The notes: generated by a model not told the origin, from the letters alone. Shown: positions 48,393 through 57,711, counted from the stretch's first letter. The stretch: 64,000 bases of DNA from Curtobacterium sp. SGAir0471 (GCF_005490985.1 NZ_CP027869.1:2356001-2420000), one strand, 5' to 3'. Program-made: numbers and translations.

Positions 48393-48935
48393 TCAGTCGG
48401 CCGTGTCCGGCTGCTCGCCGCGCTGCAGCGACCGGACGACCGCGACCGCAGACCGAGCCGTGTCCCCGGCATCGGCTGCCGCGGGCACGCGGTGGTCGGC
48501 GGAGACGCCGTCGCCACCGGTCCCGCTCGCCGGGAGCGGATCCCCCACCGACACCACGACCACACCGGCGTCGTGTGCCGTCTGGACCGCCCCGGTGAGC
48601 GCGTCGGCATCCGCGGCGTGGACGAGCAGCGCCTTCGCTCCGGCACGGACGAGCGCGTCGACGGAGCGGGCCTGTTCGACGGCGGTCGCCGAGGACGGTG
48701 CCACCCGGACGTCCGGCTCGAACCCGGCGCCCGCGAGACCGCGCTCGAGGTCCGCCGCGAGCACATCGTCCCCGGGGGCGAGCACCACCCCGACCACGGC
48801 GTCCTCGGCGAACCCGCCGTCCGAGCTCGTCAGGTCGGTGCTGCGGACGGGCGTCGGCGCGGCGGTCGTCGGCCCCTGGCACCCGGTCAGGGCGAGGATC
48901 GCCGCCACGAGGACGGCGACGACGCTGGTGCGCAC
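48393..48935 (-). CDS. Lipoprotein with partial sugar-binding-like domain
   Basis: A 180-residue exported lipoprotein. Signal VRTSVVAVLVAAILALTGCQ carries a lipobox (LTGC). The rest (VVGVVLAPGDDVLAADLERG, AKALLVHAADADALTGAVQT, HDAGVVVVSVGDPLP) resembles the N-terminal lobe of RbsB-type periplasmic binding proteins, but the protein is only about half of their normal length. No permease or ATPase is adjacent. It could be a truncated binding protein or a stand-alone one-lobe protein. GTG start with GAGGAGG four bases upstream. Confidence 0.65.
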   Translation of the reverse strand: MRTSVVAVLVAAILALTGCQGPTTAAPTPVRSTDLTSSDGGFAEDAVVGVVLAPGDDVLAADLERGLAGAGFEPDVRVAPSSATAVEQARSVDALVRAGAKALLVHAADADALTGAVQTAHDAGVVVVSVGDPLPASGTGGDGVSADHRVPAAADAGDTARSAVAVVRSLQRGEQPDTAD

Positions 48936-48966
48936 GGGACCTCCTCGGCTCGATCGGACCCCCACG

Positions 48967-50379
48967 CTACCGCCGGTCGGGTCCGGCGGTGCCTGGTGCC
49001 AGCGACGAGGGCACGGGTGCGGGCACGGGCCCGAGCCGCCGCACCGCCACCGATCCGAGGAGCGCGATCAGCGTCATCGCGACGAACACGAGCGGGAACG
49101 ACCACGCCCCCTCGGCTCCCCCGCTGCCGACGAAGAGCAGCCCCGTGACCGCGAGGCCGACGACGCTGCCCGAGGCGTCGGCGATCGTGAGCGCCGAGCT
49201 CGCGAAGCCGTCGTCGCCCTCGCCGGAGAACCGGAGCGTCAGCATCGACAGCCGCGGGTACATCGCGCCCATGCCCGCGCCACCCACGAACCACCCCGCC
49301 ACGAGCACCCACCACGGCAGGTCCCACACCGCGACGGCGAGCGCGCTGAGCAGGCTGACCAGGACGAGCCCGAGCCCGGCACCGAAGGTCCGGGACGCGG
49401 TGAGCCGCTGCTCCCCGAGCCGACCGTGCAGCCAGCTGGCCCCCGCCCAGCTCAGGGCGGCCACCGTCAGGGCGAGCCCCGCGGCCGAAGCGCTCAGGCC
49501 GTGCCGTTCCTGCAGCAGGAACGGGACGTAGGCCTCGCTGCCGAAGAACGCGGCGGCGACCAGGCCGCGCAGGAGCACCACGGACGGCAGGCCCGCGGCG
49601 GCCCGGAAGGTGCCCGTCGGCAGGAGGGGCCGCAGGGCCGCCCACGCGCCGACCACCCCGACGACCACCGCCACGACACGCGCCCACGGACCGAGGTCCG
49701 GCGCGACGTTGAGCAGCAGGATCGCGAGCGCCGCCGCGACCGACCAGCCGATGCGCCCCGCTCGCCACGGCGGCCGACGCTCGACCGGTGGCGCGTGCAG
49801 GCGTGCCAGCGTCGGGACGAGCAGCGCGAAGGCGACGACCGCGATCACGAGGGCGCCCGCGAAGACCCAGTGCCAGCCCCACACCTCGGTCACGAGCCCC
49901 GCGAGCGCCGGACCGACGAGCGCGGGCACGACCCACGCGGCGGCGAACCCGGCGAACACCGGACCGTGCAGCTCGGCCGGGAAGATCCGGGCAACGAGCA
50001 CGTACAGCACGACGTCGACCGCGCCGGCTCCGAAGCCCTCGACGAGCCGACCTGCCAGGAACACCTCCATCGTCGGCGCGGTCATCACCACGGCCGTGCC
50101 GATCGCGAAGAACGCCGCCGACACCCAGGCGACGATCCGCCCGCCCGAACGGTCCGTCCACGTCCCAGCGAGCACCATCCCGGGCACCCCGGCTGCCAGC
50201 GGGGCCGCGAAGGCGAGCGCGTAGAGGGTCTGTCCGTCGAGGTCGCGACTGATCTCCGGCATCACCGTCGTCATCGCGAGGTTCTGGAACGCCGCCACCC
50301 CGACGATGGCGACCATGCCGAGCGTGGCGAGCGCGTAGCGCCCGCTGAGGATCCCCGACCTCGTCGCCACGCTGCTCAC
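48967..50379 (-). CDS. MFS transporter
   Basis: A 470-residue major facilitator, 12-14 helices by hydrophobicity. The first helix is ALATLGMVAIVGVAAFQNLA, then MVLAGTWTDRSGGRIVAWVS (motif A-like) and GAGAVDVVLYVLVARIFPA. Possibly a drug exporter by similarity to EmrB-like proteins. The GTG start has no Shine-Dalgarno but has TAGGCT six bases upstream. It precedes the lipoprotein gene on the same strand by 31 bases, so they may be co-transcribed. Confidence 0.85.
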   Translation of the reverse strand: MSSVATRSGILSGRYALATLGMVAIVGVAAFQNLAMTTVMPEISRDLDGQTLYALAFAAPLAAGVPGMVLAGTWTDRSGGRIVAWVSAAFFAIGTAVVMTAPTMEVFLAGRLVEGFGAGAVDVVLYVLVARIFPAELHGPVFAGFAAAWVVPALVGPALAGLVTEVWGWHWVFAGALVIAVVAFALLVPTLARLHAPPVERRPPWRAGRIGWSVAAALAILLLNVAPDLGPWARVVAVVVGVVGAWAALRPLLPTGTFRAAAGLPSVVLLRGLVAAAFFGSEAYVPFLLQERHGLSASAAGLALTVAALSWAGASWLHGRLGEQRLTASRTFGAGLGLVLVSLLSALAVAVWDLPWWVLVAGWFVGGAGMGAMYPRLSMLTLRFSGEGDDGFASSALTIADASGSVVGLAVTGLLFVGSGGAEGAWSFPLVFVAMTLIALLGSVAVRRLGPVPAPVPSSLAPGTAGPDRR

Positions 50380-50385
50380 CGCCCC

Positions 50386-50391
50386 AGCCTA
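50386..50391 (-). promoter_or_regulatory. Candidate -10 for leaderless MFS gene
   Basis: TAGGCT on the minus strand, six bases (GGGGCG), then GTG. Confidence 0.5.
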
Positions 50392-50422
50392 GGGGGCGGC
50401 ACCGACGATCCCTCGTCTCCCA

Positions 50423-50475
50423 GTGACGGACGGGAGGCTCCCCACCGGTCCGGTGGGGAGCCTCCCGTCCGTCAC
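50423..50475. terminator. Dispersed hairpin, family I, after metB-like gene
   Basis: Perfect 25-base stem (50423-50447 with 50451-50475), three-base loop. The outer arm GTGACGGACGGGAGGC is shared with 24184 and 17286, while the inner CTCCCCACCG differs. It lies 61 bases past the stop of the upstream minus-strand gene. Confidence 0.85.
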
Positions 50476-50535
50476 GACAGCGGCAGCGGCCGCGGTCACC
50501 GGGACCGTCGGCGCGTCCTGGTCAGCGCGACGTGG

Positions 50536-51681
50536 TCAGCGCGACAGCGCCTGCAGCACGTCCGCGACGAGGTCGCCCTGGTCCTCGATGCCCACCGACA
50601 GGCGGACGACGTTCTCCGGGACGGCGAGCTCGGTACCCTTGACCGACGCGTGCGTCATCTCGCTCGGGTAGCCGATCAGCGACTCGACACCGCCCAGGGA
50701 CTCGGCGAGCGTGAAGACCTCGGTGGACTCGACGAAGCGCTTCGCTGCCTCGGGTCCGCCGGTCAGGGCGACGGACAGCATCCCGCCGAAGCCGCGCATC
50801 TGCTTCGCGGCGACCTCGTGCCCGGGGTGGTCGGCCAGACCCGGGTAGTACACGCGCTCGACGCCGGGGGCGGAGACGAGCGCCTCGGCCACCGCCTGCG
50901 CGTTCGACGAGTGCCGCTCCATCCGGACCGGCAGCGTCTTGATGCCACGGGTCGTGAGGAAGGCGTCGAACGGCGACGCGATCGCGCCCGCACCGAACTG
51001 CAGGAAGCCGACCTGCTCGGCGAACGCCTCGTCCCGCAGGACGACCGCGCCGCCGACGACGTCGGAGTGCCCGCCGAGGTACTTCGTCGTGGAGTACGAG
51101 ACGGCGTCCGCGCCGAGCGACAACGGCTGCTGCAGGTACGGCGACGCGAAGGTGTTGTCGACGACGACCAGCGCGCCGGCGGCGTGCCCGACCTCGGAGA
51201 GCAGCGCGATGTCCGCGATCTTCATGAGCGGGTTCGTCGGCGTCTCGACCCAGAGCACGGTCTTCGCGGGCGCGCCCTCCAGCGCCGCACGGACCCGGTC
51301 GGCGTCGCTCATGTCGACGACGACGAGCTCCACGCCCCACGGCACGTGCAGGCGGTTCACCAGGCGGTGCGTGCCGCCGTACACGTCGTTGCCCATCACG
51401 ACGCGTGCGCCGGGCTCGAGGTACGCGCGGAGCAGGGCGTCCTCGGCGGCCAGACCGGACGCGAACGAGTACGCGGCGACACCGCCGTCGAGGTCGGCGA
51501 GCAGGGTCTGCAGGGCGTCCCGCGTCGGGTTGCCGCCGCGGGAGTACTCGTACCCGTTCCGCATCGCCCCGACGCCGTCCTGCACGTAGGTGCTCGTGAG
51601 GTGGATCGGCGGGATGACGGCACCGGTCGTGGCGTCGGGCTCCTGGCCGGCGTGGACGGCGCGGGTCGCGAACTCGGTCAT
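50536..51681 (-). CDS. metB: Cystathionine gamma-synthase/lyase
   Basis: A 381-residue Cys/Met-metabolism PLP enzyme. It has YEYSRGGNPTRDALQTLLA, FASGLAAEDA, WVETPTNPLMKIAD, DNTFASPYLQQPL and the PLP lysine in SYSTTKYLGGHSDVVGG. Synthase (methionine direction) and lyase (cysteine direction) are hard to separate by sequence. Being directly downstream of cystathionine beta-synthase suggests the reverse transsulfuration (lyase) direction, though actinobacterial MetB can do both. A GAGGAA site precedes the ATG. Confidence 0.9.
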   Translation of the reverse strand: MTEFATRAVHAGQEPDATTGAVIPPIHLTSTYVQDGVGAMRNGYEYSRGGNPTRDALQTLLADLDGGVAAYSFASGLAAEDALLRAYLEPGARVVMGNDVYGGTHRLVNRLHVPWGVELVVVDMSDADRVRAALEGAPAKTVLWVETPTNPLMKIADIALLSEVGHAAGALVVVDNTFASPYLQQPLSLGADAVSYSTTKYLGGHSDVVGGAVVLRDEAFAEQVGFLQFGAGAIASPFDAFLTTRGIKTLPVRMERHSSNAQAVAEALVSAPGVERVYYPGLADHPGHEVAAKQMRGFGGMLSVALTGGPEAAKRFVESTEVFTLAESLGGVESLIGYPSEMTHASVKGTELAVPENVVRLSVGIEDQGDLVADVLQALSR

Positions 51682-51754
51682 GCGCTGGGGTTCCTCGTGG
51701 ATCGGGCCCGCAGGTCGAGGCCGCGGGTCGGGTGTGGTGGGTGCTGTGCGGACG

Positions 51755-53119
51755 TCACTCGGACAGCGACGTGAGCAGGTCGTGCCGGGTGAGCACGGTG
51801 ACGGGCTTGCCGTCGTCGACGACGAGCAGCGCGTCGACCGTCTCGAGCGCCCGACGGGCGGCGGACAGCGACTCGCCGGTGCCGATCAGGGGCAGCGGGT
51901 CGCCGACGAAGCCGCTCACCGCGTCGGTCATCGCGGCGGCGCCGGTGAAGACCTGCTCGAGCAGGTCCTTCTCGGCGACGGCGCCGACGACCTCGCCGAT
52001 CACGACCGGCGGCTCGGCGCTCAGGACCGGCATCTGCGAGACGCCGTAGGTCGACATGATCTCCACGACGTCGCGGACCGTGTCCGACGGGTGGGCGTGC
52101 ACGAGGTCGGGCAGGCGACCGCCCTTGTCCGCGACGACCGAGCCGACCGTGCGGGCGTCGTCGCCGTCGGCGAATCCGTAGGAGCGCATCCACCGGTCGT
52201 TGAAGATCTTGCCGAGGTACCCGCGGCCGCCGTCCGGCAGCAGCACCACGACGACGTCGTCCTCGGTCAGGTCGCGTGCGGCACGCAGGGCGGCCACGAC
52301 GGCCATGCCGCTCGACCCGCCGACGAGCAGGCCCTCCTCGCGCGCCAGTCGACGGGTCATCGCGAAGGACTCGGCGTCCGTCACGGCGATGATCTCGTCG
52401 GGCACGCCTGCGTCGTACGCCCCGGGCCAGAAGTCCTCGCCGACGCCCTCGACCAGGTACGGCCGACCGGTGCCGCCCGAGTAGACGGAGCCCTCGGGGT
52501 CGGCGCCCACGATCCGGACCCGGCCGTCGGACGCCTCCTTCAGGTACCGACCGGTGCCCGAGATGGTGCCGCCGGTGCCGACCCCGGCGACGAAGTGGGT
52601 GAGCTTCCCCTCGGTGTCGCGCCAGATCTCCGGACCGGTCGTCTCGTAGTGGCTGCGCGGGCCGTTCGGGTTCGCGTACTGGTTCGGCTTGTAGGCACCG
52701 GGGATCTCCCGCACGAGCCGGTCGGACACCGAGTAGTACGACTCGGGGTGCTCCGGCGGGACCGCGGTCGGCGTCACCACGATCTCGGCGCCGTACGCGG
52801 TGAGGACGTTGCGCTTGTCCTCGCCGACCTTGTCCGGCAGCACGAAGACGCAGCGGTACCCGCGCTGCTGGGCGACGAGCGCGAGACCGACGCCGGTGTT
52901 GCCCGAGGTCGGTTCGACGATCGTGCCGCCCGGGCGCAGGTCGCCGGAGGCCTCGGCCGCGTCGATGATCCGCGTGGCGATGCGGTCCTTCGACGAGCCA
53001 CCCGGGTTCAGGTACTCGACCTTCACCAGGACGGTCGCCCGGATGCCCTCGGTGACACGGTTCAGGCGGACGAGCGGGGTGTCACCGACCAGGTCGACGA
53101 CGGAGTTCGCGTAACGCAC
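51755..53119 (-). CDS. Cystathionine beta-synthase
   Basis: Condenses homocysteine with serine. The protein is 454 residues. The N-terminal PLP fold has VVDLVGDTPLVRLNRV, the PLP lysine in LNPGGSSKDRIA, EPTSGNTGVGLA and the phosphate loop GVGTGGTISGTGRYL. Two C-terminal CBS motifs (about 330-450) can bind nucleotide or SAM. No haem-binding N-terminus is present. GTG start (VRYANSVVDL) with TAGACT seven bases upstream. First gene of a pair with the cystathionine lyase/synthase. Confidence 0.92.
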   Translation of the reverse strand: MRYANSVVDLVGDTPLVRLNRVTEGIRATVLVKVEYLNPGGSSKDRIATRIIDAAEASGDLRPGGTIVEPTSGNTGVGLALVAQQRGYRCVFVLPDKVGEDKRNVLTAYGAEIVVTPTAVPPEHPESYYSVSDRLVREIPGAYKPNQYANPNGPRSHYETTGPEIWRDTEGKLTHFVAGVGTGGTISGTGRYLKEASDGRVRIVGADPEGSVYSGGTGRPYLVEGVGEDFWPGAYDAGVPDEIIAVTDAESFAMTRRLAREEGLLVGGSSGMAVVAALRAARDLTEDDVVVVLLPDGGRGYLGKIFNDRWMRSYGFADGDDARTVGSVVADKGGRLPDLVHAHPSDTVRDVVEIMSTYGVSQMPVLSAEPPVVIGEVVGAVAEKDLLEQVFTGAAAMTDAVSGFVGDPLPLIGTGESLSAARRALETVDALLVVDDGKPVTVLTRHDLLTSLSE

Positions 53120-53126
53120 GCGGCAG

Positions 53127-53132
53127 AGTCTA
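53127..53132 (-). promoter_or_regulatory. Candidate -10 for leaderless cystathionine beta-synthase gene
   Basis: TAGACT on the minus strand, seven bases, then GTG. It overlaps the stop codon of the upstream ABC transporter gene (ends 53130), which is very tight packing. Confidence 0.5.
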
Positions 53133-55037
53133 GGTGGCCGGCCCGGTCGTCGTCTGGGTTGCGACGAAGGATGTCGACGCATCGTTCTGTTGGTGGAAGA
53201 GCGAGGCGTAGACGCCGTCGCGTGCGAGCAGCTCGTCGTGGTCGCCCCGCTCGACGATCCGCCCGTGGTCGAGCACGAAGACGACGTCTGCGTCGCGGAT
53301 CGTCGACAGGCGGTGCGCGATCGCGATCGTCGTGCGCCCCGCCGCTGCCGTGTCGAGCGCGGTCTGCACCACGTGCTCGGAGATCGAGTCGAGCGCGCTC
53401 GTGGCCTCGTCGAGCACCAGCACCGGCGGGTCCTTCAGCAGCACGCGCGCGATCGCGATCCGCTGCTTCTCGCCGCCGGACAGCCGGTAGCCGCGCTCCC
53501 CCACGACGGTGTCGTAGCCGTCGGGGAACGAGGCGATCGTCTCGTGGATGTTCGCCGCACGGGCGGCACGCTCGAGTTCCTCGTCGGTCGCGTCCGGCTT
53601 CGCGTAGCGCAGGTTGTCGCCGATGGAGGCGTGGAACAGGTAGGTCTCCTGGCTCACGATCCCGACGTGGCGCATCAGGTCCTCGTGCTCCAGGTCGCGC
53701 ACGTCGGCCCCGGCGAAGCGCACGCTCCCCGACGACGCCTCGTACAGGCGCGGCACCAGGTACGAGATCGTGGTCTTGCCCGCGCCGGACGGTCCGACGA
53801 ACGCCGCGAACTGTCCGGGCTGCAGCTCGAACGAGACCCCGCGCAGCGTCGGCTTGTCCGGTTCGCCATCCGGGTACGTGAACGAGACGTCGTCGAACGC
53901 CACGTGCCCCAGGCGCGACTCGTCCACCGGCCGCGCGTCGGGTGCGTCGGTGATCGCCGGCCGGAGGTCGAGGTACTCGAAGATCCGCGCGAACAGCGCA
54001 CCCGAGGTCTGCAGGTCCAGCACCACCCGGAGCAGGCCGACGGTCGGGAAGAGCAGCCGCGACTGCACGGTCGTGAACGCGACGATGGTGCCGGCGGTGA
54101 TCGGGACGTCACCGATGATCAGGTACGCGGCGACGACGTAGATGACCGCCGGGATGATCGACAGGAAGACCTGGACGATCGCGAAGAACCACTGCCCGGA
54201 CATCTGCTGCCGGACCTGCAGCTGGATCTGGTTGCGGTTCTCGTCCCCGTAGCGCTGGGTCTCACTGCGCTGCTGGGTGAAGCTCTTGGCGAGCAGGATG
54301 CCGGAGACGCTCAGGGCCTCCTGGGTGATCGCGGTCATGTCGGACAGCGACTCCTGCGTCTGCGCGGCGATCCGGGCCCGGACCTGGCCGACCCGGCGCT
54401 GCGCGATGACGAGCAGCGGCAGGAGCACGACCGCGACCAGGGTCATCTGCCAGCTGAGCAGCAGCATGGCGACGACCGCCGCGATGACGGTGACCGTGTT
54501 GCCCAGCACCGAGGAGATCGTGTTGTTCAGCACGCTCGCAACGCCGCCGACGTCGTTCTGCAGGCGGGACTGGATCACGCCGGTCTTCGTGCGGGTGAAG
54601 AACGCGAGCTCCATGCGCTGCAGGTGCGCGAAGAGCCGCATGCGCATCGCGCCCATGACCTTGTTGCCCACCGTCGCCGTCAGCCAGGTCTGCCAGATGC
54701 CGACGCCGGCGCTCGCGATCCAGAGCGCGACCATCCCGCCGACCAGCTCGAACAGGACCGGCAGGTCGGGTCGACCCGAGGGCGGGAAGAGCCCGCGGTC
54801 GAAGGCCTGCTGGGTGAGCAACGGCGGGATCACCGAGAGCGCCGCCCCGACGAGCACGAGCACGACCGTCAGCACGATGGCGCGTCGGTGCGGGACGAAC
54901 AGGCCGGCGATGCGTCGGAGCAGGTGCGGGATCCGGGGCGCCTCGGCGTTCGCGGCCTTCTGCGCCTGCACGTCACCGCTGGAGATCCGCCCGCCGCCGC
55001 GGGGACCGCCCGGACGCATCCCGTGCCCCATGCTCAT
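53130..55037 (-). CDS. ABC transporter, fused permease-ATPase
   Basis: A 635-residue half-transporter. An N-terminal cytoplasmic segment rich in Gly/Arg is followed by six membrane helices (LTVVLVLVGAALSVIPPLL and similar). The nucleotide-binding domain has Walker A FVGPSGAGKTTISYLV, Q-loop SQETYLF, signature LSGGEKQRIAIARVLL and Walker B VLVLDEATSALD. It resembles MdlB/LmrA-type lipid or drug exporters that act as homodimers. TACGTT ends six bases before the ATG. Substrate unknown. Confidence 0.9.
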   Translation of the reverse strand: MSMGHGMRPGGPRGGGRISSGDVQAQKAANAEAPRIPHLLRRIAGLFVPHRRAIVLTVVLVLVGAALSVIPPLLTQQAFDRGLFPPSGRPDLPVLFELVGGMVALWIASAGVGIWQTWLTATVGNKVMGAMRMRLFAHLQRMELAFFTRTKTGVIQSRLQNDVGGVASVLNNTISSVLGNTVTVIAAVVAMLLLSWQMTLVAVVLLPLLVIAQRRVGQVRARIAAQTQESLSDMTAITQEALSVSGILLAKSFTQQRSETQRYGDENRNQIQLQVRQQMSGQWFFAIVQVFLSIIPAVIYVVAAYLIIGDVPITAGTIVAFTTVQSRLLFPTVGLLRVVLDLQTSGALFARIFEYLDLRPAITDAPDARPVDESRLGHVAFDDVSFTYPDGEPDKPTLRGVSFELQPGQFAAFVGPSGAGKTTISYLVPRLYEASSGSVRFAGADVRDLEHEDLMRHVGIVSQETYLFHASIGDNLRYAKPDATDEELERAARAANIHETIASFPDGYDTVVGERGYRLSGGEKQRIAIARVLLKDPPVLVLDEATSALDSISEHVVQTALDTAAAGRTTIAIAHRLSTIRDADVVFVLDHGRIVERGDHDELLARDGVYASLFHQQNDASTSFVATQTTTGPAT

Positions 55038-55043
55038 GGCACC

Positions 55044-55049
55044 AACGTA
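55044..55049 (-). promoter_or_regulatory. Candidate -10 for leaderless ABC transporter gene
   Basis: TACGTT on the minus strand, six bases (GGTGCC), then ATG. Confidence 0.5.
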
Positions 55050-55094
55050 TCCCCGGCGCCGACTCCGGGCGGCTGCCCTCAGCCCTCGGCGTAT

Positions 55095-55123
55095 TTGACC
55101 CCGTTCAGGGGCCGTGCGACCAT
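55095..55123 (+). promoter_or_regulatory. Promoter of amino-acid permease
   Basis: TTGACC (55095-55100), 17-base spacer, GACCAT (55118-55123). Start expected near 55130, giving a leader of about 30 bases with GAGG before a TTG start. Confidence 0.5.
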
Positions 55124-55160
55124 CGTCCGTCCCCTTCCCCGCGCCGATCACGAGGTCCCA

Positions 55161-56585
55161 TTGACGTCCGCGCCCACCCGCCCCACGTCCCTCCGTCACC
55201 AGCTCGCTCGCCGCAAGCCGATCGAGCAACTGCAGGCCGAGGCCGCGGCGGGTGTCGACGGCGAGCCGCTCCGGCGCTCGCTCGGGGTCTGGCACCTGAC
55301 GATGATCAGCGTCGGGGCGACGCTCGGCACCGGCATCCTGGTCGTGCTCGGGACCGCCGTGCCGCTGGCGGGTCCGGCGGTCTGGATCTCCTTCGTGCTC
55401 GCCGGCGTGGCCGCGCTGCTGTCCGCCCTGTCGTACGCCGAGATGGCCGGCGCGGTGCCGACATCGGGGTCGAGCTACTCGTACACGTACGCGACGATGG
55501 GCGAGGGCATCGCCTGGGTCTGCGGCTGGTGCCTCGTGCTCGAGTACGCGGTCTCCGTCGCCGCCGTCGCGGTCGGAGCGAGCGAGTACGTCGACGAGAC
55601 CATGCGCGTCTTCGGGTTCCACCTGCCCGCGGCGATCGCGGCCCCGCCCGGTGACGGCGGCGTGGTCAACCTGCCGGCCGCGGTGCTCGTGCTCCTCGCG
55701 ATGGCGGTCCTGCTGCCGGGTGCCCGCGAGAGTGCCTGGGTAAACACGCTCATGGTCGTCGTGAAGATCGCGCTGCTCGTGTTCTTCGTGGTCGTCGCCT
55801 TCACGGCGTTCTCGTCGCAGAACTTCGCACCCCTCGCGCCGATGGGGGCTGCCGGGGTGACCGCCGCGGCCTCGCGCCTGTTCTTCTCGTACATCGGGTT
55901 CGACGCCGCCTCGACAGCGGGGGAAGAGGCGAAGGACCCCCGCCGTGACCTCCCCCGAGCGATCATCGGGTCGATCGTCATCGTCACGACGCTGTACATC
56001 CTGGTCGCGATCGCCGCGATCGGTGCCCGACCGTGGACGTCGTTCTCGTCCGACGAGGCCTCGCTCGTCCGCATCGTGGTCGAGGTCACCGGTCAGCCGG
56101 TCGTCGCGCTCGTCTTCTCGATCGGCGCGGTCATCGCCATCGCGAGCGTCGTGCTCACGGTGCTCTACGGCCAGACCCGCATCCTGCTGACGATGGCGCG
56201 GGACGGCATGGTGCCGTCCGTGTTCGGCCGGGTGTCGCCGCGGACGGGTACCCCGGTGCCGAACACGCTCATCGTGGGCATCGTCGTCGCGGTCGGCGCA
56301 GCGCTGGTCCCCCTCGGCGAGCTCGCCGACGCGACGAGCATCGGCACGCTGGTGGCCTTCGCCCTGGTGAACGTCTCGGTGATCCTGCTCCGCCGCACCC
56401 GCCCGGAGCTCGAGCGCTCGTACCGGGTGCCGCTGTTCCCGGTCGTCCCCGTCCTCGGGACCCTGTGCTGCGTGCTGCTCGCGGTGTTCCTCGGCGCAGG
56501 CACGTGGATCGCGTTCGGCCTGTGGATGGTCGCCGGCGCCGTGCTCTACCTGGCGTACGGCCGCCGCCACAGCACCCTGCGCTGA
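55161..56585 (+). CDS. APC-family amino-acid permease
   Basis: A 474-residue transporter like cationic amino-acid permeases (CAT/YfnA). An N-terminal LARRKPIEQLQAEA precedes about 12 helices. APC consensus is WHLTMISVGATLGTGILVVL, LSYAEMAGAVPTSGSSYSY, then FIGFDAASTAGEEAKDPRRD, the well-conserved loop. The start is a rare TTG (LTSAPTRPTSLRHQL), chosen because GAGG lies five bases upstream and no ATG or GTG fits. Substrate not determined. Confidence 0.88.
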   Translation: MTSAPTRPTSLRHQLARRKPIEQLQAEAAAGVDGEPLRRSLGVWHLTMISVGATLGTGILVVLGTAVPLAGPAVWISFVLAGVAALLSALSYAEMAGAVPTSGSSYSYTYATMGEGIAWVCGWCLVLEYAVSVAAVAVGASEYVDETMRVFGFHLPAAIAAPPGDGGVVNLPAAVLVLLAMAVLLPGARESAWVNTLMVVVKIALLVFFVVVAFTAFSSQNFAPLAPMGAAGVTAAASRLFFSYIGFDAASTAGEEAKDPRRDLPRAIIGSIVIVTTLYILVAIAAIGARPWTSFSSDEASLVRIVVEVTGQPVVALVFSIGAVIAIASVVLTVLYGQTRILLTMARDGMVPSVFGRVSPRTGTPVPNTLIVGIVVAVGAALVPLGELADATSIGTLVAFALVNVSVILLRRTRPELERSYRVPLFPVVPVLGTLCCVLLAVFLGAGTWIAFGLWMVAGAVLYLAYGRRHSTLR

Positions 56586-56623
56586 CGCGCGCGGCTGCGC
56601 CGGCTGCGCCCGCGGCCGTGCCG

Positions 56624-56690
56624 GACGACTTCACGCGCTCAGCGACAGTTCACGGCCCGACACGGCCGTGAGCTGTCGCTGAGCGCGTGA
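56624..56690. repeat. Left palindrome flanking the DUF559-like gene
   Basis: Arms of 27 bases (56631-56657 and 56664-56690) pair with a single G-U wobble around a six-base loop. The left arm begins GACGACTTCACGC and contains AGCGACA and TCACGG. The same blocks recur in the palindrome on the other side of the gene. Could also terminate the permease gene. Confidence 0.85.
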
Positions 56691-56784
56691 GGCCTCTCCT
56701 CCCCAGCTCCTCCAGTACGTCGACGTGTCCACAGGTCGGCGCCCGTCACCGCGCCGCGATGCGCTCGCGGCGAGCATCGTGCTC

Positions 56785-57711
56785 ATGCACGAGCACAGGC
56801 GACTACCCACGATCCTCCGCGCGGCACACGGCGACCCCGCTCGAACCCGGGCGCTGCAGCGACATCACGCCGCCGGGCGCCTGGTACGACTGCTGCCCGG
56901 CGTGTTCGTGGCGATCGAGGACTGGGAACACCTCTCTCCCGCCGGACGGCACCTCGCACGAGCCCGGGCCGCAGCACCGACCCTGCGACCCGGCTCCGTG
57001 TTCTCCCACGTCACCGCGGCGTTGATCCACGGCTGGCCGTGGATCGGCCGCGTCGACGAACGCGTCCACGTCCTGGACCCCGCGGCCCCGGTGATCCAGC
57101 ACCGCGTCGGTGTGATCCGACACCCCGGCACACCACGGCACGATCCGTCCGATGCCGCGTTCGACGGAGTCCCCGTGACGTCGCTGCTCGAGACGGCTGT
57201 CACGCTCATGACGACGGCGGAGCACCACGTCGCGGTCGCGGCAGTGGACGCCGCCGTCCGCTCGGATGACCTCCGGACCGAGCGACTCCGGGCCGCCGTC
57301 CCCCTGCGACCCGCGCGTGGCTCGGCCCGAGCAGCCGCCGTGCTCCAGGCACTGGACCCGCTCCACGAGTCGGTCGGCGAGTCGTTCGCGTCGGCCCGGT
57401 TCGTGGAGCTCGGGCTCCCTGCGTGGACCAGCCAGGCGCAGTTCCGGCATCGTGACGGCTCCGTCGACCGGGTCGACTTCTGGTTCCCGTCACTCGGCGT
57501 CGTGGTCGAGTTCGACGGCAGGCAGAAGTACGTCGACCCGTCGATGCTGCAGGGGCGTGATCCGGCCGACGTCCTCTGGGCCGAGAAGCGACGCGAGGAC
57601 CGGATCCGAGCGCTTCCCGCGGTGCGATCGGTCATCCGGGTGACCTGGTGGCACCTCGTCGAGCCGGATCGGCTGCGAGCACTCTTCCGCGCTCACGGCG
57701 TGCTGGTGTGA
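56785..57711 (+). CDS. AbiEi/DUF559-like protein with PD-(D/E)XK nuclease end
   Basis: About 309 residues from this ATG (MHEHRRLPTILRAAHGDP); an upstream GTG at 56725 gives 329. The N-terminal region has a winged-helix-like GRLVRLLPGVFVAIEDWEHL, as in AbiEi-type proteins. The C-terminus has Vsr/DUF559-type nuclease motifs: the acidic residue in SVDRVDFWFPS, VVVEFDGRQKY, and a helix EKRREDRIRAL, then VIRVTWWHLVEPDRL. All three catalytic positions look intact. Such genes are numerous in Microbacteriaceae and of unknown function. It sits between two matching palindromes. No AbiEii toxin partner is adjacent. No clear ribosome-binding site was found for either start. Confidence 0.75.
   Translation: MHEHRRLPTILRAAHGDPARTRALQRHHAAGRLVRLLPGVFVAIEDWEHLSPAGRHLARARAAAPTLRPGSVFSHVTAALIHGWPWIGRVDERVHVLDPAAPVIQHRVGVIRHPGTPRHDPSDAAFDGVPVTSLLETAVTLMTTAEHHVAVAAVDAAVRSDDLRTERLRAAVPLRPARGSARAAAVLQALDPLHESVGESFASARFVELGLPAWTSQAQFRHRDGSVDRVDFWFPSLGVVVEFDGRQKYVDPSMLQGRDPADVLWAEKRREDRIRALPAVRSVIRVTWWHLVEPDRLRALFRAHGVLV

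Noticed and set aside
51682..53129. SAM or cobalamin riboswitch for the sulfur genes
   Set aside because: The gaps are 73 bases and fewer than 10 bases; no riboswitch core is present and the first gene seems leaderless.
53190..56585. Permease start at 53190, giving a 1,131-residue protein
   Set aside because: The extension is antisense to the ABC transporter gene; the TTG at 55161 with GAGG upstream fits the family start.
56785..57711. AbiE toxin-antitoxin pair
   Set aside because: Only the AbiEi-like N-terminal resemblance exists; no AbiEii nucleotidyltransferase gene is adjacent, and the C-terminus is nuclease-like.
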